The translations under genes and the position numbers were made by a program. Positions 11,246-25,685 of a DNA stretch of 64,000 bases are shown piece by piece (the stretch's first letter is position 1; the number at the start of each line of letters is the position of its first letter). The notes beneath the pieces were generated by a model. That model saw only the letters and a program-made list of their open reading frames with translations. It did not search any database and was not told where the DNA came from. The stretch is taken from contig VXAZ01001749.1 of NCBI GenBank assembly GCA_013399875.1, positions 1,087,429 to 1,151,428 of the forward strand. Reading direction: 5' to 3'. Source of the stretch: Gymnorhina tibicen. Taxonomy: Eukaryota; Chordata; Aves; Passeriformes; Artamidae.

Positions 11246-14200
11246 ATGTTCTCTCTTCTATTTGAAAGGCTATTGAAAGATGTCTTTTGACCAAACAAAT
11301 ATTTTCTATTAAACAGAAAATTTGTTTTGACAATATCATATTTTTGCTTAGAAAATCTCTCCCACAAGTAAATCAGCCTGCTTTAAAACACTGGGGGGTT
11401 GTATATGCCTACTTCTGCATGGAAGAGGTGGCTGCTCTTCATGGCTTTCAGTTTTGCTGCCCTCTTCTCTGCCACAGAAACCCTCTGTTGGAGACACCAG
11501 CACTGAACCCTCAAAGGGCAGCTGGCATTCACCAGCCCAGTCTTACTGTATAACAAAGACATATGGCTGTGCGTGTCAAAGTTTTGGCAAGATTTGATGG
11601 AAAAAAAGGCTCTCAGCATCCAGAACTAAAAATTGTGAAGAAAACCTGATTTCATAATTGCATTTTTAAATGGAGATATGTACAAGAAATTATGTAACTG
11701 CAGCCATCAGAAAATACAAAAATACATATACAACCCCTACCGGTTTATCAATTCTAGGCCTGTGACTGCGATATTTAAGAGCTTTCTGCTCACTGATATA
11801 TATTCTGCTAGCTGTCACGTTGCATTTCTAAATTGTTAAAAAAAAACCCTTACCTATCAGGCCCAAAGGCATTCATTTTTCCCTGGACTTTATAAAAGCT
11901 AGAACATGTTTCCGTGATATTTCTTTTACAATAGGAGGCCTGTTAAAAACAGCGTCATGAATATTCTAGTTATGACAGATATGAAAGGACATAATATCCA
12001 GGAAACAGCTCTTTCTTAACATATTCATGAAGAGGTCCTTGTCAATCACAGCTAGTGAATTGAATAAAAAAATAATACTCGGAGTCTTAGGAGGATACAG
12101 CTGAGTTTTACATGCTGGAGATATAAAGACTGAAGTGAGACTGGGTTCCACTAACAAGATTCCTGGCCTGAAGTGCCTTTGTGAAATTATTCAGAAACCT
12201 GCCAATAACAATATTTCAGGCTGCAGAAATCTCCTCAGCAGCCGTGCTCCATGTGGATCCGTGTGCTGCTGCCACAACTTAATGGAGTCTCCCAGCTGGT
12301 GCTTTAAAGGAACGATGTCTCCAATGGTCCATTCATCTTGGAGTTTCAAAACAATTTGCTTTATGGCCCTGCTTCTTTTGAACATTAAAAAGCTTACATC
12401 TTGAAATATTCAGGAAATAAGAAATAAACTGCCAAATGCCTTAAGCAGGAGAACAACTTACAAGGCTACTTATATATATTTTAAAGTATAAAAGCAATAT
12501 TATTTCCTATTTATGCTGTGTTGCCAGCTTGTTCAGCATAGATAATTAAACAAACTTTTATATTCAAATAGTTTTTTGCTGCCCTTGCTACTTTTAAAGC
12601 AGGTACAAAGCATAATATTTAAAAGATACAACTCAAAAATATACAATATAGAGTCAAACCTTACTTGATTTTTTACATAAGTCAAAAGCTTATTCCAAAT
12701 ATTTTAATGCACACAACACACAATGGCAATCTGAAAAAAAGTGCCAGTTTACTGACATTATCAAACCACACATCATCTTCCCAAGGAACACACCTTCCTG
12801 AAATAACATTACAAGCCAATTTAAAAGGCTGTGTCCATTTTACCTCTAACCTAATTACATGTTATTGAAATTTATTTTGTATCAAGAGAGTAAAAAACCC
12901 AAACCTAAGTACCACAGATGCCTGTATGAATTAAAATCAGTCAAATAAACCCAAATCCATCATTTGACCACACCCACGGTTTCACTGCTGACCACAATGT
13001 CCACAGCTGGCAAACACCACTAGTATACCTCCTGCAGCATTCTTTTATGCCAGACTGCTTCCAGGATGCTTAAAATATCACAATGATATGCTGAGGAAAC
13101 GCACACAGTTTCCTGCTTGAAGATACAAATAACCTAAATGCAAAACACTGGGGTAAATTTACAGCAACTTTCAAATCCATAAATTGCATGTTTGAGATTA
13201 ATCCATATATATGGCATTTCACAGCCTTGCTCTTCATGGAGATGGAAAGAACTGTGCACTGCTGGACACCCCAGCCCACAAGGCAATATACAGTGCTGAC
13301 AACTTTCATAGATTCATTGTTTGCATCCCTTTCACAGTGCATCTGATGACAATTCAACAGGATTTATTTCCAGAAGATACGTATCCATGCCTAGATTCCA
13401 GGGGAGGCTGCTGAGATTTGCCAACTCTTACGGCAAAGCCATCTTAAGACTCATAAAATCTGCTTTTTTTTTTTTTGGACAGGAAACAAAAAATAACATA
13501 GAAAAACATCACAGAACACATTGTAATGAAATCTGAAATATGGGTTACTGAAACCTTGAGGCAGAATACCAAATTTCCAGGAGTCTGTTTCTTAAATGGC
13601 AATGTCTCAGGCTTTTGTTTTCACCCACCTGTGGCAGAGTACACAGAATTGCAAACAGAAATATCCCAGCACATTTTGGACTCTGTGTGCAAGCACCAGT
13701 GGTATGCCAGATCTGAAACAAAAACCCCAAACCAATAAATCTGTCTGGCTGTCAAATATTAGGAATACCTACTACAGGTAATGTCTGATACAGCACCACA
13801 TTTATTATGTGACTCACACTTATGAAAACAATGACTACCTGAATAATAATAAAAACATTGCTGAATAAAATTGAGCACTGGTTTGAGACCCTTCTCATGT
13901 TTTCACTAAAATAAATACACAGGTTTTCTGAGCTATAGAGGTGAGATTTAATCATGTTAGATTTAAACCTGTGCAAGTTCAGCATCAGTGTGAACCAACA
14001 TGAACACTTCAAGAACAGTGAGGAACCACTGTTTGAAAACAAACCAAAACAGATCTGAAATGCTAAAGGATGAATTTTCTGGGCACAGAAGTTCAGTGTT
14101 TAATTTCTCCTGTCACTTCACCTTTGGTAAACTTGATTCATTAGTGTATTAGTGCATTAACTGACAGTTGCTTCCTGTTATAAGTGATTGCTTTCTAGTT

Positions 14201-15914
14201 CTATTACGTACTGTCAAACAACAGTACATGATTAATTACAAATAAACCAAGAACTTTGCTAACAATGGGCTGTTGCAAAGCCTCCCACCTTCAGGAAAGA
14301 AATTCTGCTGCTCACATGGCTGGGATGTTTTCCAGAGCTCCATCTGCAGCGTTTCACATACATTCAGCTGCACTGGTTTCTCAGGAGATTTTAGCTGACA
14401 TTTGAGGTTGCTATAAATGGGTTATTTTTTATTTTGTGCCTTACAGACTGACCCCTTAAATGCACAAAGTCATACCCCAGTGTTGGTCAATACACAAAAC
14501 ATCTATCAAATGAGAAATTAGACCGTTATGAAGGACAGCAAAAGGCTATATATGAGACACTTTGCAGACCTCCAGCATGAAGACAAGGTCCAACAGACAC
14601 CCATCCAAGCCCTGCAGCCTCCCAAAGAATCCTCTGATCGATAGTGGGAAATTAAGATACTTCATTTTGCTGTCAATATAATTAATATGAACTCCACTTA
14701 AGTGATTATCTGTGGTCTCCTAGCTCACCAGAAAGAAGTGGAAGTTTAAAGTGTTGCAATACCACACCTATAAAGGAGGACGCCTGGATAGACAGGCTAT
14801 TTATCACCCACCTCAGCACTAATGGCAGGGGTTCATAATGATTAAGAAGATCCATTCTGTCTGAGGTTGAAGTTGAAGTGGTTTAACTCTCCCTTTCAAA
14901 CCTGTTTGCAGTGAAATTCCAGGGCTTTTATATGGACAGGTCCTTGAATTCCAGACCAAGAAGAAGTCCCTTAATCAAAATCTGAACTTAAATTTCTTCT
15001 TAAAAGTTCAAACCAGCTGACTGCCTAGTTCCTGTTACTGGGATGAATTACAGACTCTTTTAATCAGTCACAAAGTTTCCCTCTGTCTATATTTCTTCGG
15101 TTTATCTGAAAATTAATTACAGTAACTGACATTCCTGAAATTATAACTCCACAAAGTGAACCCTGTTGCTCTCTTTTGGAGCCCATCAAAAAATTGAAAT
15201 CACCTGTACTGGAGTAGCTTGCCATTTCTACTACACAAATTTAAGATATTGTATTTCCAAAGGAATAGTTACTGTCACTCAGGAAAGCAGAGTTCACAAG
15301 TAAAATATTTCTTCATCAACTTCAATAACATTAACAGAAAATAATTATTACCTCGTGGAAAACAATCATCGTCTTCATATTGTGCGGCCAAGATCAACAA
15401 CACTTCCAAGGCAGCCACATGCTGCAGAAATGGAAACCACTGAGTATTTCTTTTAAACCATGGAACACAGAGGAATAACGTTTATTCCTCTGACAGCTGT
15501 GGTAAATAGTTCTGGTATGTTCGTGGTTCACATTTTTGGACAGGTTTTATATGGTCTTAGGAACCAACTCTTAGAAACTAATGGAATTTTAAGTAGATTT
15601 CCTCTGCCTACAAAAAAACCCCAACAAAGGTAGACTATACATACAAGAAAAAGATTATTTACCTTGGCCCATTATAAAATAGAAAACAGATGCAGTTAAG
15701 TGGACCCTTCTGCTGAAGCTGTTAAAAGTACATACATCAATCATCATCATTTGGAGGCAGTCAGGAAAACAAACAAAATGAAAAAATTGGTGCTTTGATC
15801 TTTTCACTTAATTTTCTTTGTAAAACAAAACAACCACATTCACAAGCAAAAATCTGAAAGTCAAAAGAAGTCATTTACTAAGATCCTCAGATTCTGAAAT
15901 TGTAAGTGGCCATG

Positions 15915-15951
15915 ATTTACCCTCATGTAAATCTCTTACTTGAGGGTAAAT
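15915..15951. repeat. Perfect inverted repeat, 11-bp stem and 15-base loop
   Basis: ATTTACCCTCA (15915-15925) is followed 15 bases later by its exact reverse complement TGAGGGTAAAT (15941-15951). The DNA or a transcript could fold as a hairpin. The stem is too short for a typical microRNA precursor and no other structural RNA signature is seen, so its role is unknown. Confidence 0.8.
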
Positions 15952-18900
15952 GAGACCCTCTTTTACTTTCTGGATACATTTTTTGTTTGTTTTAAGCAGT
16001 TTTATTTAAAAGAAGCCCACTTTGCATCTGCCAAAGACTGCAGAAACAGAAGGGCCTAAATCTTTGTAACACGCAAACAAAATTATTTATTTCAGCTAAT
16101 TTTAAGGTGGAAAGACGAAGTATTTTGCTGGTTGTACTTTTCCTTTATAAATATAATTAAATATTATTTACCAAAGTAATAAGAAAAAATGATGGATACT
16201 AAATGGCACCTGCATAGTCCTGTACTCATCTCTGTAAGCCTCACTCAAATATTCACAAAAATGACGATGCCAGACAACAACATCCCTAGGACCAGTTTCA
16301 TAACTATCCAAATTGAAGTTAAAAAGGTGAATGAATCACTTGTAAAAGCTTCCCTTCTGTCACAATATCCCTCTTTTTTCTGACAGGATTTTCTCAACTA
16401 AGTAATGATTTATTGCCACAAAGTACTAAATACTCATCTGGAAAAACCATATTCAGCTTTAAGAATACTGTCTGTTTTACCAGAAACATTAATCTGAAAA
16501 GTTTTATTATTAATATTCTGGAAAACATTCTACTTACACCCCTTCTTAATCCATTCCTCCATGTACTTTTTCTAATTCAGAGGTTATCCTGCTTTTGGAA
16601 TAATTCTCTCCAATCTCATCACACCACCACACAGTATCTCACTGCTGACCTACTTTGAGTCAAATGCTAAGTCCAATAAAGTTAATCAAACACCTTTCTT
16701 CTATATAAAGTACAGTTTTTCTAGCATCTTTCCTTCTCTGAGAGTTGAGCTCTTTAGTTACATTTCCTCATTGCTGCCTTGCTTCCATGCCTTCATGCTC
16801 AACCTCCCTCTGTAAAATCTCCAGAACCAAGAGAAGATGAAGAGGGTGAGACATCTTCTGCTGAGGGAAAGAAGTGAGGCTTGTGGGTTAAAAAAAATTG
16901 GATTCAATTTGTCTTTGCAACATATTTCAAAAGTAACAGAAGAAGGTAGACTGTGACATTAAATTTCAGAAGGAATTTACTCAGCATAAGAAACCCCAGC
17001 TGAGGAGTCTGAATACCTGACAATGATCCAGATAGCTCTCACTGGCTAGAAGTCATGGAAAACTACTGTTTCCAGAAGTTACTTCAAGAGAAATGCAACA
17101 AAATTCCATTAAAAAAAAAAAAACAAACCAGCATTCAAACAAGGAAATGACCAGCTACATATTTAGTTTGGCTGAAATCTTTCATGCCTAGTGCTTAGGC
17201 ATACAAGGGAAGTCTCTGTAATCCCTTCACTTTTTAAAATTTCATTTTATAATTATTTCATATTTTGGGTATAAGCAATTTAAAAATAACTTGCAAGTAG
17301 AATTTGAAGAAATCGCATCTTTTTTTCAAAAACAACATGAAGAAATGAAGTAGCAGATATAGCAAAAGATCAAATCACCACATCATGTAACCGACAGAAC
17401 TTCTCATAATTCTGTTTCCCAAATCAGCTACAAAACCTCACTTTGTGCTTTCTCAGGAACCATCAAGGACCAGAGAGTGAAAACATAAAGGACAAAGTAT
17501 TGGCTAAACGGAGTGGAACAAAGCAGTGCATTGTGTGTGATGCAGAATCACCCCATACCTTTACAGCTGACATTCAGCGCTGGCAGGGAGCAAGCACCTT
17601 CCACAGAAACGAGACAAACACAACCCTGCTCAAGTCCTCTGGGCTTTAAATCCAGCTTTGGATACAAACCCACTAGGTCGAGCCCCTTCCTGGGACACTG
17701 TGTGAAGGACTTGCACAGGCTGAGTTGGGAGCCCATGAAGCACACAGAGCCAGAGTTAAACCTCATGCTCATGGGAGCCCCTATACCTTTCCATGGGCAC
17801 TTAGACTGACTTTCATGCAAATTAACACACATAAGAAAATACACACAGAGAACACATGAAATGGCTACATAATTCACAGTGTAATCTTTGTGCTGTTACA
17901 GTAAGTTTGATCTGTTTTCACAAGTATAGCATGGGGGGTTTACCCTGCTATTTTTTCTTTAGAACTAAGCAAAGAAAAGATAAAAGTCTAAACAATCCCA
18001 TCCCTTTGGAACCACGCACAGAAAAATGACATTTGCCACAAAGGATTTCATTTTGCCAAGACTAGAAAACGCAAGCAACATGACAGGAGAAAGATCAAGA
18101 AAAAGCCAGTATGCTAGTAGAAAATAGGCAGTGCTGTTTAAGTGCTTCACTTGCAGCACAAGAACTTCCCTCCTCAGTAGAACACATGCATCTGGAAATT
18201 CCTTAATTTACAAATGTCAACACCTGAATATAGAAATTTACAGGTATATTAGAACCTGCAAATAATTGCACAGTCAAGAAGTTGTCTGGAGAAATTACAG
18301 TGCACTTGACCCCACTGTTCATGTGACTCCTCGGGGAGTCCACTCAGTCTACAAAATCAGCAGAAAACTGGTCAAGCCAAAGAACCTCAAGTTTGAACTA
18401 TTTAGTTTCAGGATAGTTGCATTTGGCTGCGATAGCACAAAGCTCAGCACAGGGAACTAAGTGAAACTTGTTTACTTAGACCACGGAGAGCAGGATCAGC
18501 AGTAAAAAGCAATGTTTTCTAAGATCCCATGTTTAAAGCTGTAAGTCTTAGAGGAACAAAACTAATCCTCACCACATAAAAAATATCTCATAAGGTCTAA
18601 CCCTCTCTATGCCATGATGTAATTTTCCTCTATTTCCATTTCAACCATTACTGACTACTTAGATATTTACCAGAGCACCTCATATTCCTCCATTGGAGCA
18701 TTCACTTGCCTCTCTAAGGCAAGGACTGTGCTGCTCAACTGTCTGATAAGTACCATGAGCAGTTAGAGCACTGCACAAATAACAGGATATATCCAGGGAC
18801 ACGTGAGAGACATTAGGCCCAAGCAGCCAGGTGTCTTCCCCAAAAATTTATTACCATTGTCAAAATCTGCGCGGTCAAGTGACATAGGACAGAGAATTTA

Positions 18901-19678
18901 AGGAACAGATCTGTCTCTAGCATAATCTACACATTTCCTGAGATGGGGAGTAGTCAGCAGTGCTCAGAGACACATCAGCTATCAATGGACTGGGGTCCAG
19001 GAGATGAGCACAGGAAGGACATACCTTGAAAGCACCTCCTTTGTGGCTGCTCCTCACTGAGAGGATGGGCAGAGGGAAGTCTATACTATTTTCTGAACAA
19101 AGTCTCAAACTGTGAGACTCCTTCATTTCAAGCTTTTGCCATGTTCTCCCTCCCAACGAGCCCTGAATCTCGGGCATTAGTAATGCAACCAGGTGACTCC
19201 TTTGCTGCTCTGTTACCTGATGGGTCACAGGTGTTTTGAGGTTGGTGTCATTTGGGAACTTGCACACAGCACAATAGATGCCTCCCAGTAGTGTTCATGT
19301 GTGCTCAGCTATTAGGAACAATTCCCAGGAAAACCCAGTATCTTGTGCCCCCCTTATTGCTATGGGGGCCTTCACACTTAGAGAAGCACCCACTGTGACT
19401 ATACCTGCAAGAGATCATTAATCACATGAGCAAGACACTTTTCCTATTATGCCATCCGAAGCAGAACTCCCATCCACTAGAATGTATTATAGAACAAAAG
19501 GTTCTTTTAGATTGATTTCCATACCACTAAATACTAGAGTAAAGCTCAGCTTCAAGTTGTCCTGCAAATTCATGCTTTCACTGTTGTACTGCACCATTTT
19601 CTTGGGGTACATGAGGACTACAAAACAGGCTTAGTAAAATCTGATAGAACAGTTTTCTCTTTTTTTTAACTGGACTTA

Positions 19679-19805
19679 TTAAAAAACCCAAACACCTGCC
19701 CCTTTCCCCACCCCAAAAAAAAGCAAAAACAAAACCAAAAAAACCCTACCACAACCAAAAGAAAAACCTCCAAACCCTTGAGAAAACCCAAAAATCCCCA
19801 AACAG
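19679..19805. repeat. G-poor A/C-rich low-complexity patch
   Basis: About 125 bases are nearly free of G on the plus strand. They are built from runs of A broken by CC, CCC and CCCC. No fixed unit length repeats, so this is low-complexity sequence, not a clean microsatellite. Confidence 0.75.
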
Positions 19806-21777
19806 TTTGCTTCTGGAAATTTGACAGGGCTGGGTTAGACACATGGGAAAAAACCCTCCCCCCAACATGCTCCCAAATTAATATTATAATACTGGAATGG
19901 ATTTTCCTGGAGATATTGTGGAGCATCCATCACCAAAGAGCTGGGGGGAAAAAAGGTTAAATCAACATTTGAGAGGCAGAGCATCAGCATAAACCAACAC
20001 AGGCTGGTACTGCCCTGGGATGGCAGAGTGTACTGACCGCCTCTTGGGAGACCTCCAAGCCTATTTTCCTATGATTGTAAATTGTATTTGTGTGTGTTTT
20101 TCCCGACAAAATGCAAACCTACATAGCCCAAGAGAAACACTGTGTTTAGATTGAAGTTCTACAAGAAAGTGCATCTCTAGGGGGGTAGAAGTGGGAAAGG
20201 TTAAGAACTTCAAACACAGCCAAAAGCATAGTCTTATTTTCAACGTTGGCTTGAATGTTTCACATTGCTACAAAACTGTCAGATATAGAAATGATTTGTA
20301 AAAAAGCAGCTTGCTTATGGTTCATCCCATACGGAAGATCCTGTATGTTAGAGGATGATTTTGACTTCAAGTTGTGCCTGTCAAAAAAATGTGGCTGAGC
20401 AAATAAACGTGGGTTCCTTCAAGTGGTGACATTTCTACTTCTCAGCGGATCAGCACTTCCAGTTATGAGCAGTCCATGTGCACACAGAGGCTTTCACCTC
20501 ATATTGTCCAGGAGAGACTCCCTATGATGGTAGTTGACGCCCAGAACTCTGCATGTACTGCCCAGGGCCTCTCCTCACCAGCTGTTAATAGGGATGGAAT
20601 AAAGTCTGGTGGAATAGTTTCAAAAGTTCCTCTGAGTGAAGAAGCAAGGAGGGAGGTATGACAGGAATTCTCTAAGAGGCAAGAGGGTATACAGGAGGTC
20701 TTTGCATCTCTGCCTTCAAGGTGGCTGTCAAACCTCTCTACAGACCAGAGGGGACTTTTCTCCCTGCACTGCAGTTAGTGAAGCACACAGGGAGGTGACC
20801 CCAGCCTCCACAGACCAGTGTTTGTTCTGGGATAGCAATTCCAGTGTTGAAGTCTTTCAGGCTAGTAACAGTCTAAGATATTATTCCTGTATGATTTCCA
20901 GAGCCAGAGAGTTGTTTAAATTAGACATGTCATGAAAAATCTGAATTATGTGTTGCATGGTGCAGCAGAGGGTAATATACAGACCTTTATTATGTAATAA
21001 AACAATTGTGTGCTGGGGTGGTATTTATGGCATAATCCTGTATGTCCTCATAGCACTCTTCAGAAACATATAATTTAATGCACACTGTATATTCTGTCTC
21101 TGTGTGTTTATATTTAAAGTAATGCAAACTTTATTCTCTAAAATCCCAGTAATATATCTGGATAGGTTACTGCATGGCATACTGGTAAACACAACCACAA
21201 GCCATTCTCTCTTGGAAAAGGCCACTTACTGCCTGTGACTCATTCTACATATTTCTTTAGTATTTTCCTTTTTAAGTCGGAGCAAGCTTCGCAAATGCTT
21301 AATGAGTAGGCTCTAAGGCTTTAATTTTCAGCCAATCCTAACTTTATTACAAAAGTTTATCAAGCTATAAACACACTACTTCACTACACTGTCATGTTTT
21401 TATAAAGTAGTTTATAAAAGGTGACATCTGGCAAAGAGGCAGATCTATAAAAATCATGCTGGTGGATGTAGTGTCATTTTTTTCTGCCATCCTCCCAGAA
21501 AGAGTAATATTATTTTGACACACACATTCATCCCCACTGTCAAGCTTCTATTTTTATAGTTAGCTTACTGAACATATCCTTAAGCCATACAAAACCTTTG
21601 GGCTAATGTAAAGAATGACATTTCTGCATATTTATTATAACACTTATTTTAGGGGTTGACTTTGCCTGATAGGATTTTTCCAAGTACAATGCCATTTTCG
21701 TGACAATATACTTTGTTTGGAAACAATAAATAAAGATGCACAAGAAGTCATGAAAGGCCAAATATGCACGGACAAGT

Positions 21778-21990
21778 TTACAGCACCTCAGCTTGGCAAG
21801 TCCTGCATTTGTCCTTCTTTAATATTTTATCAGATGTGTGAACTATATGTTGGAGTTCAGCACAAACTTCCGTGTACATAGCATAATAAAATCTCTCCAG
21901 GACATTATAAATTTCAGCAGGGTATAATTTTAATACTGTGGATGTTTTAGCTCTGACATGTTGGGATATAATTTCTTTCAAAGAGTTCAT
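21778..21990 (-). CDS. Candidate small ORF or exon, 70 codons, unknown function
   Basis: The frame opens with an ATG at 21990, preceded by an A-rich leader that puts A at position -3, and ends with TAA at 21778-21780. The product begins MNSLKEIISQHVRAKTSTVL and continues through YPAEIYNVLERFYYAMYTEV to a basic, cysteine-containing end (KKDKCRTCQAEVL). Its mix of leucine, glutamate, lysine and aromatic residues, and its likely helices, look more like a real soluble protein than most short frames here. There is no signal peptide or membrane segment. I do not recognise the family. No nearby promoter, CpG island or partner exon is evident; a weak donor-like GAG/GTGCTG overlaps the end. A 70-codon frame in 64 kb of AT-rich DNA can also arise by chance. 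Confidence 0.2.
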   Translation of the reverse strand: MNSLKEIISQHVRAKTSTVLKLYPAEIYNVLERFYYAMYTEVCAELQHIVHTSDKILKKDKCRTCQAEVL

Positions 21991-21994
21991 TTTT

Positions 21995-24900
21995 TTTCAC
22001 GTTTGTGTTGGCTCAAGCACAGCCAGGATATAAGCAAGTGAAAGAGCACTGAAATCAGGAAGCTGAGGAAGCAATTTTGTGATTTAATTACAGCAAATAA
22101 CTGATTAATCTCTGCTATGTCTTAGCTTATCTGCTAAAGTAGATGATACGAATCCCAACACACCACAGAAAGGTTGTTTCATTTGATTGTGCATAACGAC
22201 TTGCTCTTTCTCAGTCTTCCTCCAATATAATGCATACCTTACTTTCTAAATGTGAAGTCTGTCATTATTCACCTCTGTTGAATGCTAGACCTCTAAAATA
22301 TTTAGCTTTAAATCACATGCACTATTCATGAAATGACTTTTTAGTGCCTTTTTCCAGTATTTAAAAAATGAACAGAAGTGTGTATTCACACACCAACAAG
22401 CCCAGAAATTAGAATTATTTAACTGCTTTTGAACATGACACTGATGCAGACAAAACCAGAAATAGGAGTCTGTTCACAGCATCGTTATTCTGCCATCAAA
22501 AGGGTTCAATTCTGGAAATTCCTGAGCAGAGATCATTATTGGCAGTTCACTAAATGATAATTTGGGTTAGAAGCAGCATTCTGCTCCTTAAACAGCACAC
22601 TGTCTTTGAAGTTGATGAGAAACACTTTACAGTGTATTTTTTAATGCTGAATTCAAACTACTATAATATCACAGATCTGTTAAGAAACCAACATCACCCT
22701 CTGGATTGTTCACTATAAATGTGGTACAGATCAAGACTTGTTTAACTTGATTGGTCCAATTCTAACATCTAGTTGCAATATGCCAGTTCCACAGCTGCAC
22801 ATGAATAGTCAGATCTTTGCATCTGTATCATGCCCTTATAAGCTTCAATTACAGAATCAGGGACTATTTTTCTGTCTAAATAATATAACTTCTTTATGAG
22901 CCATAGAAGAGAAGGTCCTCAAGTGCACTAAACTTGGAGTTTCATAGGATTTCTGACCCTAGGGCAGAAGTAAAGAAATAGGAAACCACTATGGGGGATA
23001 AATAACAAAATACTCCCTTGAATTCATCCTCATATCTGCTGCTTTAATGTCTTTTCATCTTTATATACAATCAGTGGTCAAAAACAGGTCTTCAGAAACA
23101 CCAGAATATATGCATAGTTGTGCTGAAATATATATATTTACATACAGCTGTGCCTTCTAATTTGCCAGGCTACCTTCACAAGGTGCAGTCAGGGCTAATT
23201 TGCGTATACAAACTCCCTTTGAATACTGCATTATATTTAGTACAGAAATCACAACTTTTAAATGCTATTTTCTGTCTACATTGCACACGTACATACTGGG
23301 CACATGGAACAATCCACCCTTTGGAATTGTTCTGGCATTACCAAGGGCATCACCTTCTTTAAGCAAAAATCTCGAGCAGTGTCTCTATCTTCCAATACCA
23401 TCAAATATAAATCAGCACATTACGTTTGGCTGGTGATAAGGGAAAAGGGGCAGACACACATCAATGTGAAAAACAGCACAGGGCATTCTAGAAAGCCTAG
23501 ACTGAAAAATACCCTGCTGAAGAGTCATGTAAACATAATGCACTGGGGATGCTCTTTATAGATCTGATCTGGTTTTGATTAGTTTTGTGGTATTTTGCAA
23601 GGCAGTACATTGTAGTGTCATGGTAATCAAGGACTGGAAGTATTATTACCTAGAGTCAGCAATAATGAGAACGGAACCTCTAATTTCAAACTATAAGATA
23701 ACACATTGATTAATAACCATGGGATGATTAGTCAATCCAAGACCTTAATGCACAATGGAGAAATTTATCCATTATCTGTTCAATGTAATTCTTCTTTCAT
23801 CTTGGTGACTTTAAAAACAACCAAGGAAAATTACTGTCCCTCAGTAAAGGCTTTTGAATTTCATATGCATTTAATTAGATAACTGCCAGCCCAAGGACAG
23901 GAACCATGACAAATAGTTGTTCTTTTAAAATTAGAAGAATAGACTGTTCAATGAGCAATATTGATGTTCTCTTGTACTGAGTTATACAAGAGTCTGCTAC
24001 TACTTCCTTTAATTTATCTAACCGTTTTTAAGATTTAATGAGTTTTTAAACACGGTTTTAGTTACATATGCTAGTTGGTCATTTAAAAAAATGTCGCTAA
24101 CAGCAACAGTACCTGCATAGACAAAAATGCATACCCCACCACAATCATCTTGGAATTAGGAATGAAAGTACAATTTACTTGGACAAAAGGACATTTGGAA
24201 TTAAGAGGCCATCTTTATGTTAGTAGAAAAACAACAATTCATTCTGTTTAATCTGTTTAATTGCTTCAATAGCCATAATAATAAAGATTAGCTGGCTGTG
24301 AAACACTTGACTATAAAACAAAGGAGGATTTTTTTTTCCATTTCTGGTACTGGGTGTTGTTTTCTGCTTCTGCAGAAATGGGTAGAATGGAGGAAGGATT
24401 CTTTTTCTGATCTTCTTGTTTGGGTTTTGGTTTTGGTTTTTTGTGGGGCTTTTTTTTTCCAAAAATTTTGCAGCAATAGTCAACTATCTCCTTCTTCCCT
24501 GCTACATATACACAGAGTCTAAAGGCTGCCCAGCAGATGAAGCACAGTTTATTTATTACTAGGAGCACCCCTTTCCTGTTCCACAGGGGTTACAACTTGA
24601 CCATCCTGAGTTTGGTACAAAAGCACTTCAGATTTAAAAGGCCAATGACAACAATAAGAGAAAAAGACCTGCAACACTCTCCTGAACTGCCCCTTCCCAA
24701 CACTCCCCACTGCAGAGACAGGATTCCAGCTCCACTCCTGCTGTGGACTTACAAAACCTTCTTTATGACCAGAAGCACAAAAGCCATGCCTGTGCTAAGT
24801 GCTGCCTTCCCCATCAGCCTGGCTTTAACTTAGAGCTGCTCCACTTGCCAGACCTTGTGACCAGCCTGTGCCCACATGGGCTCCCATGGAGGGGCACTGA

Positions 24901-25685
24901 CCACCCCCACAACTGGATTTGGCCCCAGGCTTACCCAGAGCTCCAGGCACAGATTTTCTGCCACAAGAAATTTAATTTCATTCAGTAGTCACCTATCAGA
25001 CACATTTGCCTCAAAGGAAACCCTTCATACATTAACTGTCAGACCTGAAAAAATTTATTCCTGAAAGGGTTAAGCCCACAGTACATTTTACTTGGCAAGT
25101 AAAACAGCATGCTCTCTAAACATGACACCCAGATACCCAGTGACAAAATACTTCCCTATCTTTATACCATTTTGATAATTCACTGTGTGTATTACACACA
25201 ATCAAGACATACAGGTTTCAGAGGGACTCTGAGCACATCGCTCAGACTGACAGAGCAAGTATTCCAGACAATTGGCTCCCCGAGGGTCAAGACAGTGATG
25301 CTCAATCAGGATTCAAACGGGTCATAAACCCTTCATGGATCTCGCTCAAGTGGGTGGTGATGTCTCCCTGGGGCAGCTCATCCTTTTCTGCTACAGTAAA
25401 GCACTTGTCATTACAGACAAACTGCCCGTCAGTCTCAGGCACTCATTTAATCGAGACTTAGTGAGAACAGCAAATATTATCAGTGCCACAAAAGCCCTAA
25501 AGAGACAAATATATTAATCATAACTGCCGTGATGGTAATTTAAGACACTCTCAAAACTCTGCTGGTGGTCCTTATACTATGACTGCTTTTTAACGTAGAC
25601 TCAGATTTCCAAAACTGGGTGCTGAAGTCAGGCACTACCATTTGGGTTTAAGCTCTTCAAGACAAATGGACTGAGAAGAAAGGGG
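21995..25685. other. AT-rich unique sequence, no gene recognised
   Basis: No transposon or RNA gene is seen. It contains a G/T-rich patch at 24418-24460 (repeats of GGTTTT type) and an 8-bp-arm palindrome at 25184-25200 (TGTGTGTA-T-TACACACA). The open frames around 24220-24570 come from low-complexity sequence. Confidence 0.55.
24418..24460. repeat. G/T-rich low-complexity patch
   Basis: Short GGTTTT and GGGTTTT units repeat imperfectly, followed by a T run. It is the strand-reversed counterpart of the A/C-rich patches elsewhere in the window. Confidence 0.7.

Larger units (their letters stand above)
11246..21777. other. AT-rich unique sequence, gene-poor
   Basis: Over 10 kb without a recognised gene or recent transposon. 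Visible items are a T13 run (13464-13476), an 11-bp-stem hairpin (15915-15951), an A13 run (17111-17123) and an almost G-free A/C-rich patch (about 19679-19805). Open frames are all under about 120 codons and look random. Some may lie inside an intron, but no exon pair with matching splice sites was found. Confidence 0.55.

Noticed and set aside
24418..24460. GGGTTTTGGTTTTGG resembling telomeric repeats
   Set aside because: Irregular unit, only about 40 bases, and not TTAGGG. It is simple G/T-rich sequence.
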